This document shows, one piece after another, positions 1 to 13,006 of a DNA stretch of 64,000 nucleotides. How positions within the stretch are numbered: the stretch's first letter is position 1; every line of letters begins with the position of its first letter. Where the stretch lies: NCBI GenBank assembly GCA_013176395.1, contig JABMLP010000006.1:1736001-1800000 (forward strand). The letters are read 5' to 3'. This DNA comes from Venturia oleaginea. Its lineage: Eukaryota; Ascomycota; Dothideomycetes; Venturiales; Venturiaceae. The notes under the pieces are model-generated. The model was not told the origin of the DNA and ran no database searches. It saw only the letters and a program-made list of their open reading frames with translations. The position numbers and the translations under genes are program-made.

Positions 1-3000
1 CTCTTTCTTGAGCAGCGGCGTCGTTGCAGAAAATGACCACGACGAAGAGTAATGTCAAAAGGCTGACTCGGGTAGAAAGGGTCCGTGCTACTAAAGCATT
101 GGCCGGTCGTTGGTGAAGTCGATTCGTTTCATAGTTGCACGAATTTTTCGTTTCGCTGGCATATACGAATTGTATACCTCGTTGCTCCTCCTCTGCGATC
201 GTAATATCGGTATTGCGTTGGCGTGGTGAGAGTGGAAAAGATTGGCCTGAGCGTCTCATGATTGCAGAAAGCCGTGGTGCGATTGTGTTGACCGCACCAT
301 GATATGCAGAAAGGAGTAGAGCAAAAGCGCTGCTTCAAGTCATGCTCTGAATTCCAAAGCCCTTGTTGGATAGGTCCTCAAGGATGTAGGGTGCTCGTTT
401 CGTGATGATTGTACTGGGGCCTGGGGTAAGAATGTGGATGCCGGAGAGAGCTCATTGATGGCGTGCAACGTTCCGACAGTAGAATCCAAAGGGAGAACAG
501 AAGTCGATGTTGGTACAGTGCGATAGTTGTAGGACGAAAGACAGAACCAGGGTCAGGCGATATATTATATGGCTTTGGTAGCGGGAAAAAGCATCACGTC
601 GTCTAGAGGAATTGCTCGCATAGTGGTGATAGTACGGCAAGCCGCAAGCCGCACGCCACTGTGGAGGCAGAAAGCATCTTTTTTGGGAAGACTAAGACAA
701 CACCAACGAATCAGACTGCAGCAAGACGCCTGCCGCCCGTGGATAGGCCAGGGTTTGAGCTGACCCGCCGTTGGGGGATTTAATTTATTGTGGTTAGGCC
801 GGTGTCAATCAGGTCCGGGCATGAGCAAAGACAGGCAGAAAACCCACATGCCACGAGAGCTGTCACCCAAACTGTCCAGGGAAGAGACGGGACTTGATTA
901 GCCTCGATGGAGGTAAACGAGCACGGCTACCGATTGTGAAGAAGCTTGCTGGCACGCCGCCTGCAACCCCGATTCTGACTGTCAAATTCTTTGCGATGCA
1001 AGAAATCCATTCGTAGAACCATTCGTAGAACCATTCGTAGAAATTCGTGCCAATGTGGACCATGCTATAAAGCTACGGAGTAATGGAAAGGTACGCGAAC
1101 GTTGAAGGGCCGACGCAGGTAAGCGTGAGATGACCGGCATCTTTGTTCTCTGCGCGGAAAACAATGACTGTGCAATGACCCTTATTCTTTGCATAGTGAA
1201 CAGTACTACAGTAGTAGATTGCATTACGAGATGACTCTCCTATCAACTGGTAGAGCCTCCAACTGCCATGCAGGAGCTCCTTTTTACAGCTTCGTGTAGC
1301 CGCCGCTACGGGCGATAGATTGCTGGTCAGCAAAACTGGTGGCTCGTAGGATCTAGTCTTCGGAAGCCGCATGTGGTTGCACGCCATTCCAATATTACAA
1401 GCACGCCAACTATGTCTCGACCATCCGCCCTGCTGAGTGGATAGTCCACCATCAACCCAACGGCCTTCTCTCCTCCATCAGGACATCGTCACTCGGCTTC
1501 ACAGTTCACACCACGAAGAACAAGATTTTGCTCTCACAAGCATAACCGCGTCAAGCCAATCTATCCCTGACTGATATCGACAGCGAACCACCGTGCCCTA
1601 TCCACAATGTGCTCCAGTCGCCTGGCCACCTGCCCATCTTATCACCAAGAATACGGTCCGCAAACAAGATGGATTTTGCCAGATTGACCACGGCAGCATT
1701 CAGGCCACCCATCGCTTCGGATCATTAAATTCATCGAATTGATCGCGGCACCTCCGCATTTCGCCTTTCACTTTGATGAACCTCGGATCCACACCTCGTC
1801 TGCTATGCAGTCTTGATGGACATTTCCACAAGCGCTATGGTAGCCTTCTGATCTCTCAGGCCGTAAGCAATGTTTTCCACCTTGTGTTGGGCGACATACG
1901 ACGTCACTCGACCGGCATTCTATCTTTCAAAGTCTTTGTGTCTTGAACTCGAGACTTCATGGATCAGTTCAGTTGGAACGGTGGTTGGCGCGTACAACTT
2001 GTGCTGGCGGAGATTGACGTCGCCGCGCAGTGGAGGAGATGCATGTAGGCGAGAACAAGGTAACTCGGTTTGGCGCTCCACCTCTCCACATTCCCCATGA
2101 ATTGCCTCCAAACCAACACGAGGAGCATTCCCGACTCGGATTCACGATGTCAATTTGACTAACTTCGATTATACACACCTCCAGAAATTTGTCACACAGC
2201 GCTTCTTGGGCACAAACCTCGCAACCTCCACCTCAAGATGACAAGCTCCACTCGCACGCCTCTCGCTTTCACCGCTGCAGTTCAACTTGTGCGCAGTCGG
2301 CAATTCTTGAAAATTGACTTGGAGGTGCAGGATAGCAAGCGGCCGTTTGCTTGCTTCTCAACCTTTCATTCTCCATCAGTCCCATACGCTGAATCTCTCC
2401 AGTTCTCCCTCAGGTCTGTAAGACGTTGTCCATCCTTGCATTTGAGTGCTCTTCATCGCAATGTAGAGCAGCGGTCTTGTGGCAAGCGGAACAAAATCCC
2501 ACTGTTGCCTTGGCATTTGAAGAGTGGGGCTGGTGAAGAACAGAGAAGGATCACGGTTTTCTGATTGGTCTATGTCTGTGTCATATACGGCGATACGTTT
2601 GCGATATGGAGGAGGTGAGCGAAGTTGATATGCAGTGTCAGTCTGAGGTAAGTCAAGTCATGGACATAGAGGTATGCGCTCTGGACTGCTTTCACTTGGC
2701 ACAGTCACATTACGCATCATGTCTTTACAAATCCGCTCGAAAAAGCCGCCGGTGTCTGACTTCAGGAACACGGTTTTCAGGTATCTTCTGTCCACCAGGG
2801 ATATGATACATGGTCCGCACAAAGCGGATACTTTCTTTGGAGACCTTTACTATAATCTGGAACCACATCTGACTTACATGGGCAACACTACTCTTTGAAC
2901 AATGTCACTACTAGTCGGTCTCAGGATCTCAAAAAAGCCTAACGGTTATAGTCTGAAGTTCGAGTCACCAAAGGGTACAGACGCTCACTCAGCTTCCTCT

Positions 3001-3780
3001 TTCCTTTTATCTCTTCGCGAGAATCAGCTCCCATATTCGAGTCTTCGGGCTGCCTCGTTTGGTAGACTTGATTTAGTATCGACAGTCTCTATACAATACA
3101 ATACCTTCTCTATTTGACATAAAGGATAGCCGGTATAAGAGTGTCTCGCTTATCTCATCCCAAACCCAAAGAAGCAACGTGCTTGAATCGCAAGCTTCAG
3201 CACAAGAAAGCCATCCATACAGTCTATAGATCCCAAGAAACTAACAATGAATTCGTTGTCGCTCCTCAACAAATAAATATACATACAACCTACACCACCC
3301 TTCCTCTCACTACAGACAGAACTTCCCTGTCACATCCTCCAGCACGTCTTCCTACAGCCGCATTAGATGACCTCGCTCAAGGCGGATTTCACGCCTTCCC
3401 TATCGCGGAGCTATGTAGTGGGTTTGCCGGTGCTCCTGTGTTTATCTTGTTGCTGATGATTTGATTGTTTTGCATCTGTGTTTGATTGGGGATTTAGTTG
3501 AGATCCAGCGATCGGTAGATGGTTCTTTTGGGAGGTTGGGAAAATGCACTCTTTGTGGGGGTTGGGGGGTTTGTGATGCTAAGTTCTTCAAGTGGAAGAA
3601 GGATGGATAGGGGGGGCCTGGACATGACTCGACGATAATGATAACCTCGGCTACGCACCAGGCGCATCTCACCACCCTCATTGCTTCCCTTACATTAGAG
3701 TATGCCCCAGCCCAACCTTTCTTTGCACCTGGCCATTCAGTGGATCGATTTATGGACAGCCTCCTTAAGCCCAAGGAATT
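1..3780. other. Long gene-poor left end
   Basis: No reading frame in this stretch carries a protein I recognise, and none continues across plausible introns. Open frames are short, overlap on both strands and lack conserved motifs. It holds a 12-bp minisatellite near 1.0 kb and otherwise looks like ordinary intergenic DNA or very old decayed sequence. The last few hundred bases lie upstream of the HET-domain gene and should contain its promoter, but I see no distinctive control element. Confidence 0.5.
1007..1042. repeat. 12-bp tandem repeat, three copies
   Basis: The unit CCATTCGTAGAA occurs three times back to back without a mismatch, followed by a partial fourth copy. On the reverse strand it reads as a repeated Tyr-Glu-Trp-Phe peptide inside a short open frame, but nothing else supports coding there. 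It is best described as a small minisatellite. Confidence 0.9.
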
Positions 3781-5954
3781 ATGCTTTGCGCGCAATGTAA
3801 AGAGAGCGTGTTTGCATCTAACAAGTCATGGGCATTTCACCACCGAATCAAGACCATCATCGAGTCGTCACTAGCTGGATGTTTCATCTGTACTCAGCTG
3901 GACAATGATATGAAAAACGCAGGACTTGAGCTCCATGGCGATGGTGTCACGCATCGATGGACGAGGCGAAGGAAGACGCATACCAGGGAACAGGACGATG
4001 AGGTGATCACAATCACTTTCCGAGCCTTCTCCGAGTCGGTCCCGCTAGCCTTGCCAACCAGAGTCTTCTACCTTATCGATGAGAAAAGTCTACATTTGTA
4101 ACCTTGAGCTTAGGCGAGTGCTAACAACCGGGCAGAACTTTCTGACACTCCAAAGCCTGATGCAATGCCCAAATGTACAGCATCAAGCTTGAGACAATTG
4201 GATCAATGGGTCACAGAGTGTCATACCAACCATCCGAGATGTCAGCGAGCTAGAGACTTGAGATTGTCTGAGGTGCGGTTCATACCGACTCGGTTGATCG
4301 AGCTCACTGGTCCCAATCCAGAGAGTGGACGACTACGCCTTGTCGAGACCAAAAATTGGTCGAAAGTAACATCTCCAAAGCCGTATATGACACTTAGCCA
4401 CTGCTGGGGAAAACTCAAGATGTTCTGTACTTATCCCGAGAACGTGCAAAGATACCTTGAAAACATTGATTTGGAAGAGATGCCAAAGACATTTAGGCAC
4501 GTAATGCGTCTTGCCTGGAGAATTGGGATAAATTACGTTTGGATCGATTCCATTTGCGTTATTCAAGGTGAGAAGGGTGATTTTGGAAGCGAAGCCCAGT
4601 CAGTACATCATGGTCAAGAGTGGAACTCCATCAGCTAATACAAGGTTGAAGTCACATGCACTCAGTATATCGACACTCTTACCTAAATGTGGCTGCTGCA
4701 GCATCGATTAATGGCGAAGGAGGTCTTTACCACGACAGACTGGCCCATCGGATCGTTTCATTGCCTCTAAACTCAGCGAGGTCAGAACTCTTGGACGACA
4801 GATCCTGGCTGTTGTTCCCAAGCGACTTGTGGAATCACCAATTGCTCCAAGAAAAACTCTACACCAGGGGATGGGTATTTCAAGAAAGAATGTTGTCTCC
4901 GAGGATAGTACATTTTGGATCCAAGCAAGTCTTCTGGGATTGTGCAACAAAAAGTGCTTGTGAGGTATTCCCGAATGGTGTTCCGGAGCCTCTCGACAAA
5001 ATTTCCGCGACTGAACGTCACTGGCGTGAACGACTTCAGCTAGCATCTATCACACGCGATAGTCGAGACTTGGTTGGAGAAGCAGATGACTCTGTGGAAA
5101 CTCTTTGGAGGCTGGCCATCAAGAATTACACCACCTGTTCATTAACAAAATCCACGGATAAGCTCATTGCTTGCTGGAGTATCGCCAAACTTGTTCGAGA
5201 TATGTTGGATAATGAAAAGTATGCTGTTGGGATGTGGAGCTTCAATCTTCATAAGCAACTCTCGTGGAGGGTATTGGATCCCACAAGATCCATGCGCATT
5301 TTTGAGGCGAAGGGATCGAAAGTACCGTCATGGACCTGGGCTTCGATTCACGAAAAAATGGAAGAACAAGGTTGTCCAGTCATACTTCCCCAGCGATTGG
5401 GAACTGCTCAAAACGACAACACGTATTCTATCACTGGGCATGGAGGTCTGCCCCTGGCTTTTACGTTGAGAGAGCAGAAGGACGTATTCAAGGCAGTAAA
5501 CGAAGAGCCGCTCCTGGAAGATGCGAGACTTGCGGTTCGAGGCCACGTTTTCGTAACCCATCTTCGACTGATACAAGGCGACTACACCATGGATATAGTC
5601 GACGGGTCAAGAGATTGTGACAAAGTCACCGTTTTTCCTGACTTGCAGCCTTCTGATGCAGAAATTGACGGCCTCGTCACATTTTGCACGAACATAATGA
5701 ATGGGTCACAGAGCCCCAAAGACTTCGGCTTGGTCACAGATGCCACAATTGGTAACGGAGTGCGTTATGGCAGTGGACTAATCTTGGAGTGTACAGCGTT
5801 GCATCCTCAGCCACACTTTCAGAGAACAGGAGCCTTCACTTTCCAAGGCCTCAACGAAGAAGAATGGGAGCATCTCACAAGCACAGATGACACATTTATG
5901 GACACCGTTTGCGGCGATTTTCACCACCAGGGCTTGGAGTTCTGGCTACAGTAA
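3781..5954 (+). CDS. HET-domain (heterokaryon incompatibility) protein
   Basis: The protein is 690 aa from three exons; introns are inferred at about 4088-4135 and 4599-4651, and the lengths close in frame. The HET domain starts near residue 186 with the LSHCWG motif, followed by the block ending in WIDSICVIQ. After the second intron the family pattern of acidic residues, EA and a Met-x-x-Val-Tyr stretch is restored (MHSVYRHSYLNVAAAAS), which supports that splice choice. A long, poorly conserved C-terminal part with scattered tryptophans follows, as is usual in this family. HET proteins trigger cell death after fusion of incompatible hyphae or act in related recognition; which partner this one senses cannot be told. 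It faces the STAND gene tail to tail with only 37 bp between stop codons. Confidence 0.85.
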
Positions 5955-5991
5955 GAGACACCTACCCAAAAGGAGGCACGCCTTTATCACG

Positions 5992-7529
5992 TCATATCGT
6001 ATGATGCTCCAGGTCCTCATTATATCTTTCGATCGCATATAGACAAAAATCGGGGTGGTAGGCCTCCAGATATGGACCACGTGCAGAATCCCTACATATC
6101 AGAAGACCTTTGGCTGCATGCAAAACCTCGTGCACGTCGATTGAGCCACTTCCATATGTCCCTCCAACTGTCCAAATGGTCTCCCGCAGCACCTCGAATC
6201 TCAGTCCTCCCGGCTCCTTGGTCGTCAGTTTAATGGCACTCAGTCCCAACATTGCTACAGACGTGGCTTGACTTTTCACAGCAGCGATTTGCGAACCGAA
6301 CAGTACCACCAGTTTCCGAGGCAGTCTATCAAGTTTCAGTCTAAATTTGCCCAATGTGTCCGCTTCGCATATTTCCTCCAGTCTAAGTTTGGCGAGAGTC
6401 AAATTCCCATCTGAACGGGACATGATGGTGTTGATTGCTCCCATGTCTGCGATCAACATTTCGCCAATCAGAGTCAGTGGTGGCCAACCTTGCTCGGGCC
6501 ACAGAAACTCGGATCTCCCTGGGGCAATCAAACCGTGTTCGTTTTGTATCGTCCATAACGCGAAATTTGACGGTTCCGTCTCCCACTCTTTGCGCATAAT
6601 CTCATCGAGACCAAACTGAGCATAATTGTAGGGGCGGCACAGTTTGCTCGATGGCTCATGGGCACTAAGCCCACCAGGTTAGCCTCAGACTTCGCATCCG
6701 ATTCCCAGAATACGTACTTTGAGCAAACTCTTTCCGTCTCACGTTCCTCCTTGCACCTCGTGCATGTTACAAAGAAATCGTCCACCATCTTCTCTCTTTC
6801 CTCTACCTCAAGTTCTTCAGCTTGTTGATAGCATTCGCTGCAGAACCACACATCATAGTCGACACCGATCCTATGTGCACCTCCGGCATCGCAGAACCAA
6901 TCGATCTTTGGGTATCGCGCGACTCGCGAGGTAATCATGATTCGCAACCCGTGCTTTTGGAGGTTGTCCAATTCTTCTTCTATCAATCTGACTGAGGAGT
7001 AGCCGCAACTATCGAGGTCGTCTAGAATAAGAAAGGCCAGGGGAATTGCGACGATTTCAGTGTAAATCGAAGTTCTCAATGTTTGGATCCTGTCTTCGCT
7101 AGCGTGGAGAATCGAGACATTTTTCCAGTGCTTGCCTGTCAATTGACAGTATATGCTTTCCAATATATCGGTCGTGAATTCTTCTGGAGCTTTAGGCGAT
7201 TGTCCTTGCATGAATAAGGCTGCTACAGTACTTGATTCATGGTGTTGCTTCAGATCTTGGAGGATCATTGAAGATAGTGCTGTCTATCTTCAATCCTTAG
7301 CAAGGATGGACAGTGGTGGACGGCCTCACCATGCTACTGCTTTTATACGTACTTTTCCGGTCCCTGGACTGCCAACGATTCGCAGTTGACATTCGCCTTT
7401 CCCGGTCAACCATGATTTGAAGAGCTCAAGATCTGTAAGGCATTTGAATGCTGTAGGACACAGAAATGGAGGATTTGATCGAGCCACGGCGAAGATTGGT
7501 TGTAGAGTAGTCTCTGCAACATCTTCCAT
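5992..7529 (-). CDS. Short STAND/NACHT-like NTPase
   Basis: Three exons (7529-7353, 7283-6675, 6615-5992) give 469 aa. The splice at 7284-7352 rebuilds a Walker A motif, GSPGTGKT (residues 53-60). A Walker B-like LILDDLD lies near 144-150 and an ITSR sensor-like motif near 176. The N-terminus with FKSWLTGKGECQLRIVG is typical of fungal NLR-like proteins that usually carry ankyrin, WD40 or TPR repeats, but no repeat domain is visible here, so the protein is short for the class. Cysteines at about 190, 207, 210, 233, 236 and 246 form two Cys-x2-Cys pairs and could bind zinc. Such NTPases work as fungal innate-immunity or self-recognition receptors; that role is inferred from family and from the neighbouring HET gene. 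Confidence 0.75.
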
Positions 7530-8174
7530 ACTTTTTCGATGTCAAAAGGTTTCGAGGGTGTATTTCTGAAGGTTTAGGAATCGTGCTTAGCATTGAGCAG
7601 AATGCTCTGTCATGCTTAGCCTCGGCGGTACTTAGTCACCCGATTGGTTCAGTCGAGTTAAGCGAAAATGAGTTAATCTCCACACTCCCCAAGCATCGGG
7701 TCCGTTCTCTTTCTCTTTTCTGTGCCACCACCAACACTCTCCTCCCACTCATATTGATACGCTAGCCAGCCGCCTTCTAACAAGCATTTGAAATGCATCT
7801 TTGCCTTCGCCCCGTCTATATTGCAAAGAATAGTACCGCTTGGTGCGGTCCGAGGCGCAGCCCGTCAACTGCAGTCTGCTAGCTGTCAGCAATGCAGTTA
7901 TGGCCCCAAATGATGCTAAAAACAGATCTATGTATTCGGTGGCGTGCAAAAGGGGCAAAGCCCGTGGTACAATCCATGGCGTTGGACCGTAAAGAGATGT
8001 TTCGAGAAATCCCCTATGTGCATTACTGCTGACCGTCACTGAGCATGGCTATGAAAGAGCGGCTCAGGAATATCTCCTTCACTTCAAAGAGGCCAGAGGC
8101 CGCAATAGCTAGCATCGTGTACAGCTTGTCAATACCTCTCCTGTCTTTCCAGTCATAGACGTGTCGCGGCGATC
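7530..8174. other. Intergenic, divergent promoter region
   Basis: About 640 bp separate the start of the STAND gene (leftward) from the S41 peptidase gene (rightward). I see only short, motif-free reading frames. It should contain both promoters. Confidence 0.5.
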
Positions 8175-11021
8175 ATGCTACTCTTTCTTTTTGCTTTCTT
8201 TTGCTCGTGTATTTTTGCTTATCCACCATCGGAGCTGTCAAAACGACGAGATGTGTCAAAACGTCAAGATGTTTCTGAGCCGATCTGTGGTCAAATAATC
8301 GATGCCGTAAACGATGGTTAGTACACGGGTTTCGATGCAATGTTCAATACTGACGGTTGAAGGTTCCACACTCTTTTACGCTTCAGATGCTTACGACTGC
8401 CTCCGAAGTGTTCCATTCAATCCGGCAGTTGCCACGAGGTTTATTCGCTTCTTCAATGAGACCCTACAATTCCAAAGTACTTTGGCCTATCTTAAGACAC
8501 CTCCGAGCGGATATCAGCAGCCAGCCCTTGACATCTTTGCTAAGTTGAATGAGATCCAGGATCGCGTTACTTCAGGCTATTATCAGAATGAATATGCCTT
8601 TGAACAGGATATCTACCTCCTAGCTTACGCTGCACATGATGATCATGTTGATCTTTCGGCTGGTATTTTGTCTGTCTTCTCGTTCGCTAGCCCGTACTAC
8701 ATTTCGTCTGTCTCGGTCGATGGAAAACAGGCGCCTCAAATTTTCTTTACCGGTATGGTATATATTCCTTGAAATAAAATCCAGCAATGCTAATGATACT
8801 TCAGGTGATATTATCGATAGCCAAGCTCAAGGATGGACACCATCTCCGATCGTGCAGATCAATGGGCAAGACGCGATCGAATTCCTGACCGATTTTGCTG
8901 CGCTGCAATCCGCGGGAACCTTAGAGCCTCATGCGGATTGGAATCAGTTGTTTGCGAGTCCCGCGCAAGATATTCAAGGTCTTACTAATGTCTTTGGCGG
9001 AGGTGCAACATTTTATCCCGGAGATGGATTAAATTTCACGCTGGCGAATGCCACTGATACGCCTATTGAAACTTTTTGGGTCGCTTTTTACGACATATGG
9101 GACTGTACTGGTCCTTTGACTACTGGAGGTGATTTCTACAATTACTTTGTGCTTGGGTTTTTGCCTGCCTCTTACAATTCGAGCTCGGGAGATTGTATTT
9201 TTGACCGTGTGAGTACGACCACGAGCTCTGCGTCAAGCTCAACAGCAACCAGTTCAATCTCGGATGCGATCATGCAAGGCTTGGATCTAACATCACCGAC
9301 GATCTCATGGTTCAACGACAGTTCTGGCGCCTATCCCAAAGATCCAACAATCGTGCAGCCTGACTTGTCGCTTGCCGGTGGCGGCATACTTACCGGCTAC
9401 TTCTTGAACGACATTTCCACTGGAGTGCTCAGTATTCCTAGTTTCGCAGTCTATGGCGATGGCTCGGATACTTTCGCACCAACTGTGGCACAGTTTATTT
9501 CAGCTGCGACGACGAACAAAATCTCCAGAGTTATTATCGATCTCCAGCAGAACAAAGGCGGCGATGTCTCTTTAGCCATCAATACCTTCAAGCAGTTCTT
9601 TCCCAGCATTGATATCTTCGGCGGAAGTCGGAGACGCAACCATCATCTGGAGGATATCGTCGGAGCGGCGACTACAGATTTTTGGACAACGCTAGATCAG
9701 ACGGATGCAGCTGATGAATTCTATCATTATCTTCTAGCTGCAGATGAGTGGGTAGTGACAGATCGTATTAATGCTGATACTGGAGCGCTGTTTCGGTCTT
9801 GGGAAGAGTATAATGGTCCACGTCGTTACCTGGATGACAGTTTTTCATTGACGGTAAGTTTCTCCATGTGATATGTCCACAAAACGCTAATGAAAAAATC
9901 TTAGGAGCGATACAATCTTTCTGATCCTGTCTTCAACACTGCTGCTTTCAATCTCCGTTCCCCAATTGAATACGACCCGAATAACAAGACGTCGCAGACG
10001 CCACCCTGGCAGCCTAAAGACCTGGTCGTTGTTCGTGTACTCCCGGTAATATTTCTAGGATAAGCTAATTTACCGTTGCAGCTCACCGACGGACTATGCT
10101 CTTCAGCATGTGTACTGTTCTTGGAAATGATGACCCATCAAGCTGGTGTGCGAACTGTCGTGATGGGCGGAAGACCCAATGGGCCAGCTCCTATGCAGGC
10201 AGCGAGTGGTGTAAGCGACGAAGTCCCTCAATCATGGTCATCACTAATTAGTCTCAAAGAACCGCGGTGCAAGATTGTACGACGCAGACTCCTTAACAGA
10301 AGATTTTACCTTCGCCGCTTCCATCAGCGAGACCGCTGATACGACCCTACCAGACCGCAGCGATTCTGGCATTTTCTTTGACTGGATGAACTTCAACCTT
10401 CGTGACCAAATTCGAGATAAGGAAACCGACCCGCTCCAGTTTAAATATATTCCCGCCAATTGCCGCTTATACTACACAATGAGCAACGCCTACAACATGC
10501 CCAACCTATGGCATGATGTCGCCAACGCCAACTGGAACGACCAATCCCTCTGCGTTCCGGGCTCTGCCAGTGCATCAGATAATTCAATAAAACCGCCACC
10601 CCCAGCAAACATCACCGCCACACCTCCACTAGTCAACTGGCCTATTGACGACGCCGAGTTAGCATCAGTCATCTCTGATGGCAGCGGCGGAATTCAGGAC
10701 GGTCGTAGCAGAGCTCCAGGTATGACAGAGTGTGATGGGACTTGTTCGTGCCAGACCATCCCTTTTCGCTGTGCATCCGCGGCTGCCGAAAAATCATTCC
10801 CGGTATGTCTACAACGGTGCACGCTGAAGACTGCCAATGTTTGTCAGGCGGGAACTCATTGCGTGTCAACGGGTGTTACAACCATTACGGACAGTAAGTC
10901 GTTTGGGGTGGAGAGGAAGTCGGTGGCGGCTACGGGGTATACACAGGATGTGCATGGGGTCTGTAAACCAAGTGGCACATTCGTACAGAAGACTGGGTTG
11001 TTTGGGTGTCCGAGATCATGA
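8175..11021 (+). CDS. Secreted S41-family peptidase (CPAF/UstP-like)
   Basis: Six exons give 870 aa; introns are inferred at 8317-8362, 8753-8804, 9854-9904, 10046-10081 and 10211-10259. The N-terminus is a clear signal peptide (MLLFLFAFFCSCIFA) followed by two Lys-Arg pairs, so Kex2-type processing of a propeptide is likely. The core contains VIIDLQQNKGGDV and, across the fourth intron, LTDGLCSSAC with the probable nucleophile serine near residue 581, matching the fungal S41/CPAF-like family. That family includes UstP of the ustiloxin cluster, but no RiPP precursor or other cluster gene is seen nearby, so a general extracellular protease is the safer call. The C-terminal 100 residues are cysteine-rich. 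The fourth intron is only 36 nt, the least certain junction. Confidence 0.82.
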
Positions 11022-11749
11022 TTGAACATTTCGGTCGCAGATTGCGTTCTTGTCCAGATCCTATCCATATTTAGATGCAGACATAAATTTCGAACAGCCT
11101 TAGTCTTTCATACCGGATGTTTACATTCCTTCATGTACTTGTTCTGAATAGACCACATACGTATTTTTGCGAAAAACTGTCCGGTAACGATTACAAACGA
11201 CTCACAGAGCAGAGTCAAATTTGCGGAGATAGCGGTCGTAAGGTTGGGGAGGGTAACTTTGCGGGGGGGAGTTATCTAATAGGTTGGTTGGGATGTAGGG
11301 TGGATCTCGTCCTCAAGTTCCACAGCAGAAACTACAATCGGAACGGGAGTCGCCGTCCGGAGCGAACCAGGGGAGAAGGCGTAGTGAAGCGGCCCATGGA
11401 ATTGGCCATGTGTTTCGGCTCACCTGCACTGAACGGTAGAGATGTTCCAGGTTCGCGAAACTTATTCCAAAACTTGGACATGTCCGGACTTCGGAGATAT
11501 CAACCTCACTTGATTCGGAGCTGTAAGTTTAATATATCTTCGCACCAGTCTTTCCCGAAGCAACCAACTCGAAAACCCACTTCACCCCAAAACTTGAAGA
11601 GCAAAAATGACAAGCCACTCGCAACTCCGGTCTTCAAACCGATCAAGTAACGCGGCCGAGCCGTGTCCATCTTTCAATCCTTATAGGCGTTGAGTTCTCA
11701 GTAACTCGGTAATCTCTATTTTCGACATCATCACACACATATCATCAAA
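11022..11749. other. Intergenic, promoter of the polygalacturonase gene
   Basis: An open frame at 11117-11650 (177 codons, ATG start) shows no domain or signal peptide and is low in complexity. I treat the stretch as non-coding; it probably holds the 3' end of the peptidase transcript and the polygalacturonase promoter. Confidence 0.5.
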
Positions 11750-13006
11750 ATGTTGCAATGTTTAACAACACTAATAAGCACCTTCGCAATCGCCAATGCC
11801 CTAGCAAAACCTGCTCCCGCGCCTGCGCCAACAGCCGCGCCAGATCTCAAAAACGCCGTTAACAAAAGAGCAAATAGTTCATGCACTTTCAGCCGATCGG
11901 ATGGGTATTCCTCTGCCAACCTATCAAAAACTGCGTGTTCGACAATCGTGCTATCGGCACTTACCGTGCCTCCTGGAAAAACACTGAATCTGGAAGGGTT
12001 GAAAGATGGCACAACCGTGAGTTGAACCCATCCATGCCTGCGAACATCATTGACATTCAAACCAAGGTTGTTTTCAGGGGCAATACAACTTTTTCTTACA
12101 GCGAATGGAACGGCCCTCTGGTATCCGTTAGCGGCAATAATATCACCGTGAAAGGCGATCCCGGATCCTCTCTAGATGGGCTGGGTGCACTCTACTGGGA
12201 TGGCCAAGGAAACCATGGCGGTGTCACGAAACCGAAATTCTTCAAGGTATGCTTTTCACCCAGCCAGATCCCAGGATCAATTAATCAGAAAATATCAGGC
12301 CAATAATCTCAATGATTCGATAATTGACTCGATAACCATCCGCAACGCACCCCGGAACTCCTTCTCCCTGAATTACATCAACAACCTCACCCTCGTCAAC
12401 CCCACCATCGACGACCGAAACGGCGACGCTCTAGGCAAAAACACAGACGCTTTCAATATAAATAACGCCAACGGTCTCCTCATCACCGGCGCCAAAGTCT
12501 GGAACCAAGATGACTGCGTCGCCATAAACTCCGGTTCCAACATCGTTTTCGAAAAGGGATTTTGCTCAGGTGGTCACGGTCTCTCCATTGGCTCTGTGGG
12601 TCTTTCCGAAAACCCACCCTTCGTGAGCAACGTAATATTCCAAGACTCCATCATGGAAAAGAGTCAACAATCCGTTCGTATCAAAACTGTTTCCAATGCC
12701 ACCGGTGTCGTTGAAAATATCACGTATAGGAATATTGTGATGAGTGGGGGTGATGCTTATGGGATTGTTGTTATGCAGAGTTATAACGGTGTTCGTGGTC
12801 ACCCGACAAATGGAGTCAATGTTACGAATTTTTTGTTGCAGAATGTTACTGGGACTGTTTTGGCTGGGGCTGTGAATGTGTATGTGGAGTGTGGTGTTGG
12901 AACTTGTAGGAATTGGAAGTGGAGTGGTGTTAATGTTACGGGGGGATTGAGGGCGGCGAACTCGAGTCTGCCGTGTCAGAATGTGCCGATGAGGATTTCT
13001 TGTTGA
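11750..13006 (+). CDS. Secreted endopolygalacturonase (GH28)
   Basis: Three exons (11750-12016, 12067-12246, 12299-13006) give 384 aa. A signal peptide is followed by an Ala-Pro-rich propeptide ending in Lys-Arg. All four GH28 signatures are present: NTD near 197-199, QDDC with the catalytic aspartates near 220-221, GHG with the active histidine near 242, and RIK near 276. The end carries the conserved NWKWSGV block and paired cysteines. The enzyme hydrolyses alpha-1,4 bonds of de-esterified homogalacturonan outside the cell, serving pectin use and plant tissue maceration. It lies downstream of, and in the same direction as, the secreted peptidase, with its own promoter region. Confidence 0.93.

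Noticed and set aside
8175..11021. RiPP (ustiloxin-like) cluster around the S41 peptidase
   Set aside because: No repeat-containing precursor, DUF3328 protein or tyrosinase is seen in the window.
11117..11650. 177-codon ATG frame between the S41 peptidase and polygalacturonase genes
   Set aside because: No signal peptide, domain or conserved pattern, and its composition is like flanking DNA; it overlaps expected UTR and promoter sequence.
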